Position numbers and translations under genes: made by a program. The notes under the pieces are model-generated. The model was not told the origin of the DNA. It made no database searches and saw nothing but the letters and a program-made list of their open reading frames with translations. From Nocardia amikacinitolerans NBRC 108937 (GTDB taxonomy: Bacteria; Actinomycetota; Actinomycetes; Mycobacteriales; Mycobacteriaceae), in assembly GCF_001612615.1 (NCBI RefSeq), contig NZ_BDAU01000035.1, positions 1 to 64,000 on the forward strand: a DNA stretch of 64,000 nucleotides, written 5' to 3'. This document shows, piece after piece, positions 1-8,487 of the stretch; within the stretch, counting starts at the first letter, position 1; the number at the start of each line of letters is the position of its first letter.

Positions 1-87
1 GTTCAACGGCGGCAGGGCCATCGCAACACTCCACGGGGCTTGAGGGTGAGTGTTGCATCCACCCCCTGAACCCAAGATCTTGAAAAG

Positions 88-142
88 CCACCATCTGACT
101 ACCGTCGAATCCATTTCTCTATCGACGGTAGTCAAATGGTGG
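88..142. repeat. Long inverted repeat (hairpin) downstream of the galactan operon
   Basis: Arms 88-108 and 122-142 are 21 nt each and match at 20 of 21 positions, separated by a 13-nt A/T-rich loop. No T-tract follows on either side, so it is not a textbook intrinsic terminator. It lies about 225 bp beyond the stop of the minus-strand glfT1 run and could end or protect that transcript. I see no convincing gene elsewhere in 1-366. Confidence 0.7.
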
Positions 143-366
143 TTGGGGCCTTGACAGACCAACCGGCGCTTCACTTTTGCCCGTCTCTGGACGCGACCAC
201 AGCCGGTCGACCACGCCGGAAGCCGAACCCCGCGCACCTGACCGCAGGAGGTAAGCCGGGTACGGCACACGACGCGCCCAGCACTGCTCAGAGGGGTAGG
301 CGATCCCGTTGGGATCCGCCAACATCGGGGAGCCGGTCGCCCAACCCGCCAGTTCCGAACGATCGC

Positions 367-1362
367 CTACTTCTCCGGCTTCCCGAACTGCTCGTTGCGC
401 CCGAGCGAGCGCAGATGGAACCACTCCTTCAGCCCGGCGGGATCGCGGCGGGTGACGAGGAAGAACCAGGAGAATCGAATCCACTCCTGCGGCAACAGCT
501 TTCGCATACCCGGCTGAGCCATCAGGTAGCCGCGGTTGCGGTAGGTGAAGTAGCGCTTCACCGGATCGTCGGGGTACTGGGTGTGCATCCGGCCGCCGAG
601 GATCGGCTTGAACTCGGCGGCGCCGTTGGGATGCAGGTAGGCCGTCTGCAAGCAGGTGCCGAAGGGTAGGCCGGAGCGGACTAGCCTGCGGTGCACCTCG
701 ACCTCGTCGCCGCGCACGAAAAGGCGTAGGTCCGGCACGCCGATCAGGTCGACCGCCTTCGTGGCGATGAGCGCGCCGTTGAACAGCGACGCGATGCCGG
801 GCAGGAAGTCCTCGTCGCCGAGTTCGGAGCGCAGCCGCCGCCACACCACGCCGCGGCGCAGCGGGAAGGCGAGCCGGTCCGGGTCGTCGATGTCGCAGAC
901 CACGGGGGAGACCTCGGCGAGGCCGTGCCGCTTCGCGCAGTCCAGCAGGGTGGCGAGCACCTCGGCGCCCTCGGGCCTGCCGTCGTCGTCGGCCAGCCAC
1001 ACCCAGTCCGCGCCCTGGGACAGCGCGTGCAGGATGCCGAGCGCGAAACCGCCCGCGCCGCCGAGGTTGTGGGCCGAGCCGAGGTAGGTCGTCTCGACCG
1101 GCTGCTGCCGCACCAGTTCGGCGACCTCGGGCTCGTTGCCGTTGTCGATCACGATGAGGTGATCGACCGGCCGCGACTGTGAGGCGACGACCTTCAGCGA
1201 TTCGGCGAGCAGCTCACGGCGCTTGTGGGTGACCACGACGGCGATGATGCGGGCGTCCGGCCCGGTGTCGGTGGGCGTGTAGACCACCTCCGGCGCGGCC
1301 GAGTCGACCGGGGCGTCGGCCCCAGCGCTGATCGGGGCGTTCTGCCCGGTCGGCTCGTTCAT
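367..1362 (-). CDS. glfT1: Galactofuranosyltransferase GlfT1-like
   Basis: GT2-type glycosyltransferase predicted to add the first galactofuranose residues to the polyprenyl-linked rhamnosyl-GlcNAc acceptor, starting arabinogalactan galactan at the inner face of the plasma membrane. The 331-residue protein has a variable N-terminus of about 40 residues, then the GT-A start (IIAVVVTHKRRELL), a conserved HNLGGAGGF stretch and the metal/nucleotide motif WLADDDGRPEG. A conserved C-terminal block contains YFTYRNRGYLM. The ATG at 1362 overlaps the wzt stop as ATGA, so it is translationally coupled and last in the Bpa-Wzm-Wzt-GlfT1 run. The reading frame continues further upstream inside wzt, but that extension is not needed. 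The match to mycobacterial GlfT1 (Rv3782 from memory) is strong in both sequence and context. Confidence 0.93.
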   Translation of the reverse strand: MNEPTGQNAPISAGADAPVDSAAPEVVYTPTDTGPDARIIAVVVTHKRRELLAESLKVVASQSRPVDHLIVIDNGNEPEVAELVRQQPVETTYLGSAHNLGGAGGFALGILHALSQGADWVWLADDDGRPEGAEVLATLLDCAKRHGLAEVSPVVCDIDDPDRLAFPLRRGVVWRRLRSELGDEDFLPGIASLFNGALIATKAVDLIGVPDLRLFVRGDEVEVHRRLVRSGLPFGTCLQTAYLHPNGAAEFKPILGGRMHTQYPDDPVKRYFTYRNRGYLMAQPGMRKLLPQEWIRFSWFFLVTRRDPAGLKEWFHLRSLGRNEQFGKPEK

Positions 1363-2210
1363 GCGTTGTTCCGCTCCAGTTCTCGTGCGCTGTCCTCGGT
1401 CTTTTCGGTCGCCGCCCGCTCCGCTGCCATTTCCTTCAGCACGGTCGCGACATGGTTTCCGGCGTCCGGACCCTCGTAGGCGCGCACCACCTCTTCGATG
1501 CCGCCGCGCAAACGGATCTGTCCGTGATCGATCCACAGCGCGGAATCGCAGAGTTGAGCGAGGAATTCATTGGAATGGCTGGCGAACACCAGGATGCCAG
1601 AACGTGCCACGAGTTCCTGTAACCGCAGCCGCGCTTTTTTCATGAATTCCGCGTCGACCGCGCCGATGCCCTCGTCGAGCAGCAGAATCTCCGGGTCGAT
1701 GGAGGTGACGACGCCCATCGCCAGCCGCACCCGCATACCGGTCGAATAGGTGCGCAACGGCATCTGCAGATATTCGCCGAGCTCGGTGAACTCGGCGATC
1801 TCGTCGATCTTGGAAAGCATCTGCTTGCGAGTCTGTCCGAGGAAGAGCCCGCGAATGATGATGTTCTCGTAACCGGAGATCTCCGGGTCCATGCCGACGC
1901 CGAGATCGAACACCGGCGCCACCCGCCCGCGAATGCGCGCGCTACCCCGCGACGGTTCGTAGATACCCGAAAGCAGCCGCAGCAACGTGGATTTCCCGGC
2001 GCCGTTGTGGCCGACCAGGCCGACCCGGTCGCCCTCCTTCAGCGACAGCGAGATGTCGCGCAGCGCTTCGACCACCACCACGTCGGACTGGTTGCGCCCG
2101 ATCGCGCCGCCCGCCTTGCCGAGGAACGCCTTTTTCAGAGACCGCGATTTGGCGTCGAAGATCGGGAACTCGACCCACGCCTGACGGGTTTCGATACTCA
2201 CACGGCTCAT
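1359..2210 (-). CDS. wzt: Galactan ABC exporter ATP-binding subunit (Wzt/RfbE-like)
   Basis: ATPase of the two-component polysaccharide exporter thought to flip lipid-linked galactan to the periplasmic side. In 283 residues it has Walker A GHNGAGKS (about 67-74), a Wzt-type degenerate signature (RTYSTGMRVRLAMG) and Walker B ILLLDEGIGAVD. There is no C-terminal carbohydrate-binding domain, as expected for the short actinobacterial type. It starts 11 nt after the wzm stop and overlaps glfT1 by 4 nt, so transporter and first galactofuranosyltransferase are likely made together. Orthologue of the mycobacterial rfbE/wzt gene by sequence and position. Confidence 0.94.
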   Translation of the reverse strand: MSRVSIETRQAWVEFPIFDAKSRSLKKAFLGKAGGAIGRNQSDVVVVEALRDISLSLKEGDRVGLVGHNGAGKSTLLRLLSGIYEPSRGSARIRGRVAPVFDLGVGMDPEISGYENIIIRGLFLGQTRKQMLSKIDEIAEFTELGEYLQMPLRTYSTGMRVRLAMGVVTSIDPEILLLDEGIGAVDAEFMKKARLRLQELVARSGILVFASHSNEFLAQLCDSALWIDHGQIRLRGGIEEVVRAYEGPDAGNHVATVLKEMAAERAATEKTEDSARELERNNA

Positions 2211-2221
2211 CGCAGCGGCTC

Positions 2222-3274
2222 CTATACCCAGTACGGTACGCGCGAACGGTACTGCTTCATGGCGAAGGCGGCGACGATCCAGCCCACCACGGTGATCGCG
2301 CCGACGATCACCCAGTGCCGCGCCTCCTGCGGCTCACCGAGCAAGGGAGCGCGCACGATCTCCAGGTAGTGGAAGGTCGGGATGATCTCCACGAGCCGGG
2401 CCCGATCGCTCGCGCCGCCGATCTGCTCTTCCAAGGTCTTGGTCGTCCACATGACCGGCGTCAGCACGAAGAGCATCAGCGTGGTGCTGCTGAGAATCGG
2501 CGCGATATCGCGGTAGCGGGTGCTGAAGATGCCGAACACGATCGAAACCCACATCGAATTGAGGAAGATCAAGCCGATCGCGGGTATCGCGAGCAGGCTC
2601 GACCAGCGCAGGTTCTCCCATATACCGAACGCGCCGAGCAGCACCGCGTAGATGACCATGTTGTGGGCGAAGAACAGCAACTGCCGCCACACCAACCGGT
2701 ACACGTGCACGCTCAGCGCGGACGGAAGCTGTTTGATCAAGCCCTCGTTGGCGATGAACACCTCCGAGCCCTCGAGAATGCTCGCCTGGATCACATTCCA
2801 GACGATCAAACCGACGGTCACGTACGGCAGGTATTCGCGCAGCGGCTGATCGAGCAGTGTCGCGTACAGGACACCCATCGCGGCCGCCTGCACGCCGGTC
2901 GCGATGGTGATCCAGAACGGGCCGAGCACCGAGCGCCGGTAGCGCTGCTTGATGTCCTGCCAGCCGAGCGAGAGCCATAGTTCGCGCTGCCCGAAGCCGT
3001 CGCGCATGTCCTTGATCGCGCGCCGGAAGGTCTGCGAGTCGGAGACCAGCGGCGGCATCGCCTCGGCTCCGCCCGGCTGCGCCGGCGCGGTGCTCTCGGC
3101 ACTCACCGGACCCTCGTCGGTCGTCTCGGGACTGTCTGAACGCAAGCTGTCATCTGAACGCACTGGGCTCTCTTCAGGACGCGCCGAACTCTCATCGGAG
3201 TCGGGGCGAGCGGCAGCGGCGGGCACGGTGCTCGACCCTACCCCTGCATCCTCGCACCGGGTCCGCTGGTACAC
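2222..3274 (-). CDS. wzm: Galactan ABC exporter permease (Wzm/RfbD-like)
   Basis: ABC-2 type membrane subunit pairing with Wzt. The conserved core begins near MPPLVSDSQTFRRAIKD and continues through the ABC-2 amphipathic segment (WQDIKQRYRRSVLGPFW) and about six membrane spans, ending YRSRVPYWV. The first 70 or so residues are acidic and rich in Ser, Pro and Glu, unlike the core. The true start is therefore uncertain and could be one of several internal GTG/ATG codons; the longest frame is given. Bpa lies 36 bp upstream and wzt 11 bp downstream on the same strand, which supports one transcription unit. Confidence 0.9.
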   Translation of the reverse strand: MYQRTRCEDAGVGSSTVPAAAARPDSDESSARPEESPVRSDDSLRSDSPETTDEGPVSAESTAPAQPGGAEAMPPLVSDSQTFRRAIKDMRDGFGQRELWLSLGWQDIKQRYRRSVLGPFWITIATGVQAAAMGVLYATLLDQPLREYLPYVTVGLIVWNVIQASILEGSEVFIANEGLIKQLPSALSVHVYRLVWRQLLFFAHNMVIYAVLLGAFGIWENLRWSSLLAIPAIGLIFLNSMWVSIVFGIFSTRYRDIAPILSSTTLMLFVLTPVMWTTKTLEEQIGGASDRARLVEIIPTFHYLEIVRAPLLGEPQEARHWVIVGAITVVGWIVAAFAMKQYRSRVPYWV

Positions 3275-3310
3275 GCGGGGCGCGCGAAACTCGTCACCCG
3301 CAAGGCGGGG

Positions 3311-3925
3311 TTACAGATACTGGCCGGAACCGCCCATCGCCTGGTCGCCGCGCCCGCCGCGCGGGTCGGCGGTGTGGATGCCGGGCGGCAGCGCGCCCTG
3401 GCGCATCTGCTCGAGCTGCGCGCGGGCGGCCATCTGCTGGGCGAACAGCGCGGTCTGGATGCCGTGGAACAGGCCCTCCAGCCAGCCGACCAGCTGGGCT
3501 TGGGCGATCCGCAGCTCGGCGTCGGACGGGACGGCGTCGTCGGTGAACGGCAAGGTCAGCCGCTCGAGCTCGTCGCGCAGCTCTGGTGCGAGACCCTGCT
3601 CGAGCTCGCGCACCGAGGACTTGTGGATCTCCTTGAGCCGGGTGCGGCTCGCGTCGTCGAGCGGAGCCGCGCGCACCTCCTCGAGCAGCTGCTTGATCAT
3701 GGTGCCGATACGCATGACCTTGGCGGGCTGTTCCACCATGTCGGCGAGTGATTCGCCCGAGTCCTCGCGGTCGTTCGAGCCGTCGTTCTTCTTGTCGCTG
3801 TCGGTGACCACCTGTCCGGTCAGCGGGGTGCCCGCGTCGGCCGGGATGACCAGCGGCTGCCCGTCGGGTCCGACCACGACGATGGAATCGGGTGCCTCGT
3901 CCGAATGCGTCATGTTCCCTATCAT
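3311..3925 (-). CDS. bpa: Bacterial proteasome activator Bpa (PafE)
   Basis: ATP-independent ring activator of the 20S proteasome. The protein ends in GQYL, the C-terminal docking motif known for mycobacterial Bpa, preceded by a glycine-rich tail. The middle is helical (LADMVEQPAKVMRIGTMIK and following) as in the four-helix-bundle family. Length 204 residues, slightly above the usual size because of a disordered acidic N-terminus. I chose the ATG at 3925 because GAGGA sits 6 nt upstream; an ATG at 3913 is the alternative. It is first in the run with wzm, wzt and glfT1, matching the mycobacterial Rv3780 region as I recall it. Confidence 0.93.
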   Translation of the reverse strand: MIGNMTHSDEAPDSIVVVGPDGQPLVIPADAGTPLTGQVVTDSDKKNDGSNDREDSGESLADMVEQPAKVMRIGTMIKQLLEEVRAAPLDDASRTRLKEIHKSSVRELEQGLAPELRDELERLTLPFTDDAVPSDAELRIAQAQLVGWLEGLFHGIQTALFAQQMAARAQLEQMRQGALPPGIHTADPRGGRGDQAMGGSGQYL

Positions 3926-3943
3926 GTCGCGTCCTCGTCGAAG

Positions 3944-4035
3944 GCGCTAAACGGGGCAGTCGCCGGAGGCGCTGAATGGGCGGTCGCCGGAGGCGCTGAA
4001 CGGCGCAGTCGCCGGAGGCGCTGAACAGGCCAGGC
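3944..4035. repeat. Short imperfect tandem repeat of about 25 bp
   Basis: About three and a half copies of a unit containing GGCGCTGAA followed by CGCCGGA lie immediately upstream of bpa and before the next plus-strand gene. Units differ by a few bases and by 1 nt in length. Position suggests an expanded leader or intergenic element; no function can be read from it. Confidence 0.7.
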
Positions 4036-4268
4036 GGGTCGGTGCCGCGGCAGGGCGGGGCCGACTATTCTGTGCGGGTCGTGTGGTTCGGATTTTGCTG
4101 AAAGTCGGTTGCCATGCTGATTCGAATGCCCAGCTCCGCGGCGCCCTCGAAGCCGCGGCCGGGTGCCGATGGCCGGTCCGGGCGGGGTCCCTCGCCGTCG
4201 CGTTCGCGAGCGACCGGGGAGGGGAAGGCGGTTACGCAGCCTCGCCCGCTGCCCTTAGAGTGGCCAAC

Positions 4269-5471
4269 ATGACTTACGACGTCGCGAGGGTTCGGGGCCT
4301 GATACCGTCCCTGGGCGACGGCTGGATCCATCTCGATCCGCAGGCGGGCATGCTTGTCCCCGACTCGGTATCTCGTGCCGTGTCAACGGGTTTCCGCACG
4401 TCGTCGTTCTCCCATATCGGCCGCAACGGCGCCGCGGTGCGCAGCGCGGCCATTCTCGATGCCGCCCGCGAGGCCGTCGCCGACCTGGTCGGCGGCGATC
4501 CGGCTGGCGTCGTGCTCGGCCCGGATCGGGCGGTGCTGCTCGCCTGGCTCGCGGAGTCGCTCAGCTCCCGGCTCGGCCTCGGCACCGGGATCGTGCTGTC
4601 CCGCTTGGACGACGAGGCCAACGTCGCGCCCTGGCTGCGGATCGCCAATCGCTACGGCGCGCACGTGCGCTGGGCCGAGGTCGAGATCGAGACATGCGAG
4701 ATGCCGTCCTGGCAGTTCGAGGAGCTGATCGGGCCGACGGCCCGACTGGTCGCGTTGACCGCGGCCTCGCCCATCGTCGGCTCCGCGCCCGCCGTGCGGG
4801 TGGCGGCCGACCGCGTGCACGAGGTGGGCGGCCTGCTCGTCGCCGACGCGTTCGGCGCGGCGCCGTACGCGCTCATCGATATCGATGAACTGAACGCCGA
4901 CGTGGTCGCGCTGAGCGCGCCCGCGTGGGGCGGACCGCAGATCGGCGCGCTGGTGTTCCGCGATCCCGCCTTCCTGGACCGGATTCCGTCGATGTCGTTG
5001 AATCCGTACGCGAAAGGCGCCGAACGGCTCGAGGTCGGCGGACACCAGTACGCGCTGCTCGCCGGCCTCACCACGTCCATCGACTTCCTGGCCGGTCTCG
5101 ACGAGCGGGCCACGGGCACCCGCCGCGAGCGGCTGGAAATCTCCATCACCTCGCTGCAGGACTACCACGACCAGCTGTTCGAGCACCTGATGGACGTGCT
5201 GGACAAGATCCCGAACCTGACCGTGATCGGCCGCGCCTCGACCCGCATCCCGACCGTCAGCTTCACCATGGCCGGGATGCAGGCGGAGAAGATCGCCGCC
5301 AAACTGGCCGACGCCCGCATCGGCACGCTCAGCGGCGTGCACGGCGGAAGCAGGCTGCTCGACGCGCTCGGCGTCAACGACGAGGGCGGCGCCGTGACCG
5401 TCGGACTCGCGCCCTACACAACCAAATTCGAGATCGACCAGCTCGGCCGCGCGCTCGCCGCGCTGGAGTGA
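4269..5471 (+). CDS. Class V aminotransferase/cysteine desulfurase-fold protein lacking the PLP lysine
   Basis: A 400-residue protein with the overall pattern of NifS/CsdA-type fold-type I PLP enzymes: N-terminal SHIGRNGAAVRSA, the pyridine-binding aspartate in LLVADAFGAAPY (Asp193), and the strand-turn that normally carries the Schiff-base lysine. Here that segment reads LSAPAWGGPQIG, so His-Lys is replaced by Pro218-Ala219. The usual His/Asn pair of the preceding PLP motif is also absent (LTAASPIVGS). It is therefore unlikely to be a normal PLP enzyme. The ATG at 4269 starts the conserved domain; the frame is open further upstream but low in conservation. It converges on the quinone oxidoreductase 7 nt downstream. 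Corresponds, from memory, to mycobacterial Rv3778c. Confidence 0.85.
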   Translation: MTYDVARVRGLIPSLGDGWIHLDPQAGMLVPDSVSRAVSTGFRTSSFSHIGRNGAAVRSAAILDAAREAVADLVGGDPAGVVLGPDRAVLLAWLAESLSSRLGLGTGIVLSRLDDEANVAPWLRIANRYGAHVRWAEVEIETCEMPSWQFEELIGPTARLVALTAASPIVGSAPAVRVAADRVHEVGGLLVADAFGAAPYALIDIDELNADVVALSAPAWGGPQIGALVFRDPAFLDRIPSMSLNPYAKGAERLEVGGHQYALLAGLTTSIDFLAGLDERATGTRRERLEISITSLQDYHDQLFEHLMDVLDKIPNLTVIGRASTRIPTVSFTMAGMQAEKIAAKLADARIGTLSGVHGGSRLLDALGVNDEGGAVTVGLAPYTTKFEIDQLGRALAALE

Positions 5472-5478
5472 GCCGGAC

Positions 5479-6489
5479 TCAGCTCGCGTCCTCGCGCACC
5501 CGAAGGACGACCTTGCCGAAGGTGTCGGCGGCGTCCAGCATCCGGTGCGCCTCGGCGGCCTCCGCGATCGGCAGTTCGGCGTGGACCACCGGCACGATGG
5601 TGCCGTCGGCGATCAGCGGCCAGACGTGCCTGCGTACTTCGGCGATGATCTCGGCCTTGCTTCCCACACCGGTGGCCGGGCGGTTGCGCACGTTGGTGGC
5701 GTGCACCGAGCCCCATTTCGACAGCAGCGCACCGAGGTTGAGCTCGCCCTTCACCCCGCCCTGCATGCCGATCACCACCAGGTGGCCGTGCTTGGCCAGG
5801 GCCTCGACATTGCGGGACAGGTAGGCCGCGCCCATGTTGTCGAGGATGATGTCGGCGCCAGGCCCGTTCGCGCCGGACTGCTCGGCGCGGACCGCGGCGA
5901 CGAAGTCGTCCTCGCGATAGTTGATCAGCACGCTCGCGCCGAGTTCCGCGCAGCGCGCCAGCTTCTCGGCCGAGCCGGCGGTGACCGCCACCCGCGCGCC
6001 CTTGTGCACCGCCAGCTGGACGGCGTGCGTGCCGATACCGCTGCCGCCGCCGTGGATCAGCACCAGCTGACCAGCGTGCAGACCGGCCGTCATGACGAGG
6101 TTCGACCACACCGTCGCCGCCACCTCGGGAAGCGCCGCCGCCGCGGCGAGGTCCAAGCCGTCCGGCACTGGAAGGACCTGACCCGCGGGGACGACCACGC
6201 GCTCGGCGTAGCCGCCGCCGGACAGCAGCGCGCACACCCGGTCGCCGACCCGCCAGTCCCGCACGCCCTCGCCGACCTCGGCGACGACGCCCGAGCACTC
6301 CAGGCCGATGATCTCGCTGGCGCCCGCCGGCGGGTTGTACCTGCCTTGACGCTGGAGCAGATCCGCGCGGTTCACCCCCGCGGCCACCACATCGATCAGC
6401 ACCTCGCCGTGAGCAGGCGCCGGGTCGGCGGCCCTGCCCCAGGTGAGTACTTCCGGTCCGCCGAATTCGGTCAACTCGATCGCACGCAT
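5479..6489 (-). CDS. Zinc-independent quinone oxidoreductase (PIG3/QorA-like MDR family)
   Basis: NADPH-dependent medium-chain reductase, 336 residues. The N-terminal GroES-like domain contains VVAAGVNRADLLQRQGRY and EIIGLECSGVV. The Rossmann half has VLIHGGGSGIGTHAVQLA and the PIG3-like ADIILDNMGAAYL. No zinc-ligand cysteine/histidine set is present. The start at 6489 (MRAIELTEF) fits the family; the frame continues 11 codons upstream. Likely cytosolic, acting on quinones or reactive enals; substrate unknown. Its start region faces the divergent lactate-monooxygenase-like gene with about 127 bp between them. Confidence 0.88.
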   Translation of the reverse strand: MRAIELTEFGGPEVLTWGRAADPAPAHGEVLIDVVAAGVNRADLLQRQGRYNPPAGASEIIGLECSGVVAEVGEGVRDWRVGDRVCALLSGGGYAERVVVPAGQVLPVPDGLDLAAAAALPEVAATVWSNLVMTAGLHAGQLVLIHGGGSGIGTHAVQLAVHKGARVAVTAGSAEKLARCAELGASVLINYREDDFVAAVRAEQSGANGPGADIILDNMGAAYLSRNVEALAKHGHLVVIGMQGGVKGELNLGALLSKWGSVHATNVRNRPATGVGSKAEIIAEVRRHVWPLIADGTIVPVVHAELPIAEAAEAHRMLDAADTFGKVVLRVREDAS

Positions 6490-6616
6490 CACCCCATACT
6501 GCCCCGCCGACCGCCCGGCCACCGCGCGACCCAGGACTCACTCGGAGAACCACTTTTTCGACGGGCAAACCCGCTCCCGCCTGCGGGAACGCCCGCAACG
6601 GACTAGCGTTCCCCGC

Positions 6617-7792
6617 GTGAGCAGTTTCATCGACTTCCAGAACGAGATCTACCTGGGCGGATTGGGCGGCATCGTGCCCGAATTGCCCATGACCGCCGCG
6701 GGTTTGGAAAGACGCGCGAAGGAAGTCCTAGGACCTGCCGAATACGCCTACGTCGCGGGCAGCGCGTCGGCGGAACGCACCGCGGCGGCCAACCGCGCCG
6801 CCTTCGACAAGTACCGGATCATTCCTCGCATGCTGCGCGGCACCACCGGCCCCGGCGCGCGCGATCTCTCCGTCGAGGTGCTCGGCACCCGGCTGGCCGC
6901 GCCCGTGCTGACCGCGCCGATCGGCGTTCTGGAGTTGATGCACGAGGGCGGCGAGGTGATCGTCGCCGAGGTCACCAAGGAGCTCGGGATCGGGTCGGTG
7001 CTGTCCACCGCGGCGTCGTCCACCATCGAGGAGGTCGGCGCGGTCGCGGGCGAATGGTGGTACCAGCTCTACTGGCCGAACGATCCGGAGCTGGCGCGGT
7101 CCTTCGTGCAGCGGGCCGAGCGCGCCGGAGCGAAGGCCATCGTGGTCACCGTCGACACCCCCACCCTCGGCTGGCGGCCGCAGGATCTGGAACTCGCGCA
7201 CCTGCCGTTCCTGCACGGCAAGGGCATCGCCAACTATCTGTCCGACCCGGTGTTCCGCGCGAAGCTGCCGACGCCGCCCGAGGAGAGCGAGGACGCCATG
7301 CGGATCGCGATCCTCACCTGGGTCGGGCTGTTCGGCAACCACAATCTGCGCGCCGCCGACCTCGCGCACCTGCGCGAATGGACCGATCTGCCGATCGCGG
7401 TGAAGGGCATCCTGCATCCCGACGACGCGCGCCTCGTGGTGGACGCGGGCGCCGACGCGGTGGTGGTCAGCAACCACGGCGGCCGCCAGGTGGACGGCTC
7501 GATCGCGGCGCTCGACGCGCTGCCCGCGATCGTCGCGTCCGTCGGCGACCGCGCCGACGTGCTGTTCGACTCCGGTGTGCGCAGCGGCTCCGACGTGCTG
7601 ATCGCGCTGGCGCTCGGCGCCAAGGCGGTGCTGTACGGGCGGCCGTACGCCTACGGTCTCGGCATCGCGGGTCGCGACGGCGCCCGGCACGCGCTGCGGC
7701 TGCTGCTCGCCGACCTGGACTCCGCGCTCGGGCTGTCCGGATGCGCGAACGTCGCCGACCTGAACCGCGGCACGATCGCCGCGGTCCGGTGA
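6617..7792 (+). CDS. FMN-dependent alpha-hydroxy-acid oxidase, lactate 2-monooxygenase-like
   Basis: FMN enzyme of the glycolate oxidase/LldD superfamily, 391 residues. The N-terminus (FIDFQNEIYLGGLGG, then LPM) and overall length resemble mycobacterial lactate 2-monooxygenase, which turns L-lactate plus O2 into acetate and CO2. Diagnostic motifs are YVAGSASAE, APVLTAPIGV, WYQLYWP, KGILHPDDA, the active-site SNHGGRQVDG, and DSGVRSGSDV with GRPYAYGL. The GTG at 6617 gives the family start; the frame is open upstream but that part overlaps the divergent gene. Other hydroxy-acid substrates are possible. A MarR regulator follows 45 bp later and may control it. Confidence 0.88.
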   Translation: MSSFIDFQNEIYLGGLGGIVPELPMTAAGLERRAKEVLGPAEYAYVAGSASAERTAAANRAAFDKYRIIPRMLRGTTGPGARDLSVEVLGTRLAAPVLTAPIGVLELMHEGGEVIVAEVTKELGIGSVLSTAASSTIEEVGAVAGEWWYQLYWPNDPELARSFVQRAERAGAKAIVVTVDTPTLGWRPQDLELAHLPFLHGKGIANYLSDPVFRAKLPTPPEESEDAMRIAILTWVGLFGNHNLRAADLAHLREWTDLPIAVKGILHPDDARLVVDAGADAVVVSNHGGRQVDGSIAALDALPAIVASVGDRADVLFDSGVRSGSDVLIALALGAKAVLYGRPYAYGLGIAGRDGARHALRLLLADLDSALGLSGCANVADLNRGTIAAVR

Positions 7793-7837
7793 ACAGAACC
7801 GGTGTTTGCCCAGTTCAGGGCCGTTTAGAATAAGTCC

Positions 7838-8326
7838 GTGGATCCCGAACCGAGCGGTCGCACGGCCGAGCCCCGCTGGCTGAGCCCGACGGAGCAGCAA
7901 TCGTGGCGCGCCTACATGGATGGCCATCAGCGGCTGATGACGGCGCTGAACAAGCAGTTGCAGCGCGACAGCGATCTCAGTCTCGCCGAATACCGAATCC
8001 TGGTGCTGCTCTCCGAGGCGCCTGGCCGCTCGCTACGCATGAGCGAGCTCGCCGACGGCGTGCTCTCCTCCCGCAGCAGGCTGACCCACCAGATCCGGCG
8101 CATGGAGGCGCAGGACATGGTGCGCAGGAACACCTGCGAGGAGGACGGTCGCGGCGTCGTCGCCGAGCTCACCGACGAGGGCATGCGCCGCCTCGAAGCC
8201 GCCGCCCCCGGCCACGTCGAAGCCGTCCGCACCGACTTCATCGACCTGCTCGCCCCCGAACACCTCGCGGTCATCGGCGAGGTGTTCGCCCGCGTCGACA
8301 AAACAATCGGCGAGCGAGCCGATTGA
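7838..8326 (+). CDS. MarR-family transcriptional regulator
   Basis: A 162-residue winged-helix regulator. The DNA-binding part is visible as LAEYRILVLLSEAPG, RSLRMSELADGVLSSRSRLTHQIRRMEAQDMV and the wing region CEEDGRGVVAELTDEG. Dimerising helices flank this core. It starts with GTG, 45 bp after the hydroxy-acid oxidase gene on the same strand, which suggests it controls that gene or itself. Ligand unknown. Confidence 0.92.
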   Translation: MDPEPSGRTAEPRWLSPTEQQSWRAYMDGHQRLMTALNKQLQRDSDLSLAEYRILVLLSEAPGRSLRMSELADGVLSSRSRLTHQIRRMEAQDMVRRNTCEEDGRGVVAELTDEGMRRLEAAAPGHVEAVRTDFIDLLAPEHLAVIGEVFARVDKTIGERAD

Positions 8327-8350
8327 GCCGTCCGTTAGGATCGTGGGCCT

Positions 8351-8435
8351 GGAGACGTGGCAGAGCGGCCGAATGCACTCGCCTTGAAAGCGAGCGTCGC
8401 GAGAGCGACCGGGGGTTCAAATCCCTCCGTCTCCG
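8351..8435 (+). tRNA. tRNA-Ser (UGA)
   Basis: Class II tRNA with long variable arm. The acceptor stem pairs GGAGACG with CGTCTCC, the anticodon loop reads CTTGAAA (UGA), and the T-arm is GGTTCAAATCC. Discriminator G, CCA not encoded. Confidence 0.97.
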
Positions 8436-8441
8436 CTGTAG

Positions 8442-8487
8442 CAAACGCCTCTGTTTGACCAGTGCAGGCTGGTCGGAGGCGTTTTCT
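8442..8487 (+). terminator. Rho-independent terminator after tRNA-Ser
   Basis: Stem AAACGCCTC (8443-8451) pairs with GAGGCGTTT (8476-8484), followed by TTCT. A second stem (GACCAG/CTGGTC) fills the loop. Placed just downstream of the tRNA. Confidence 0.75.
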
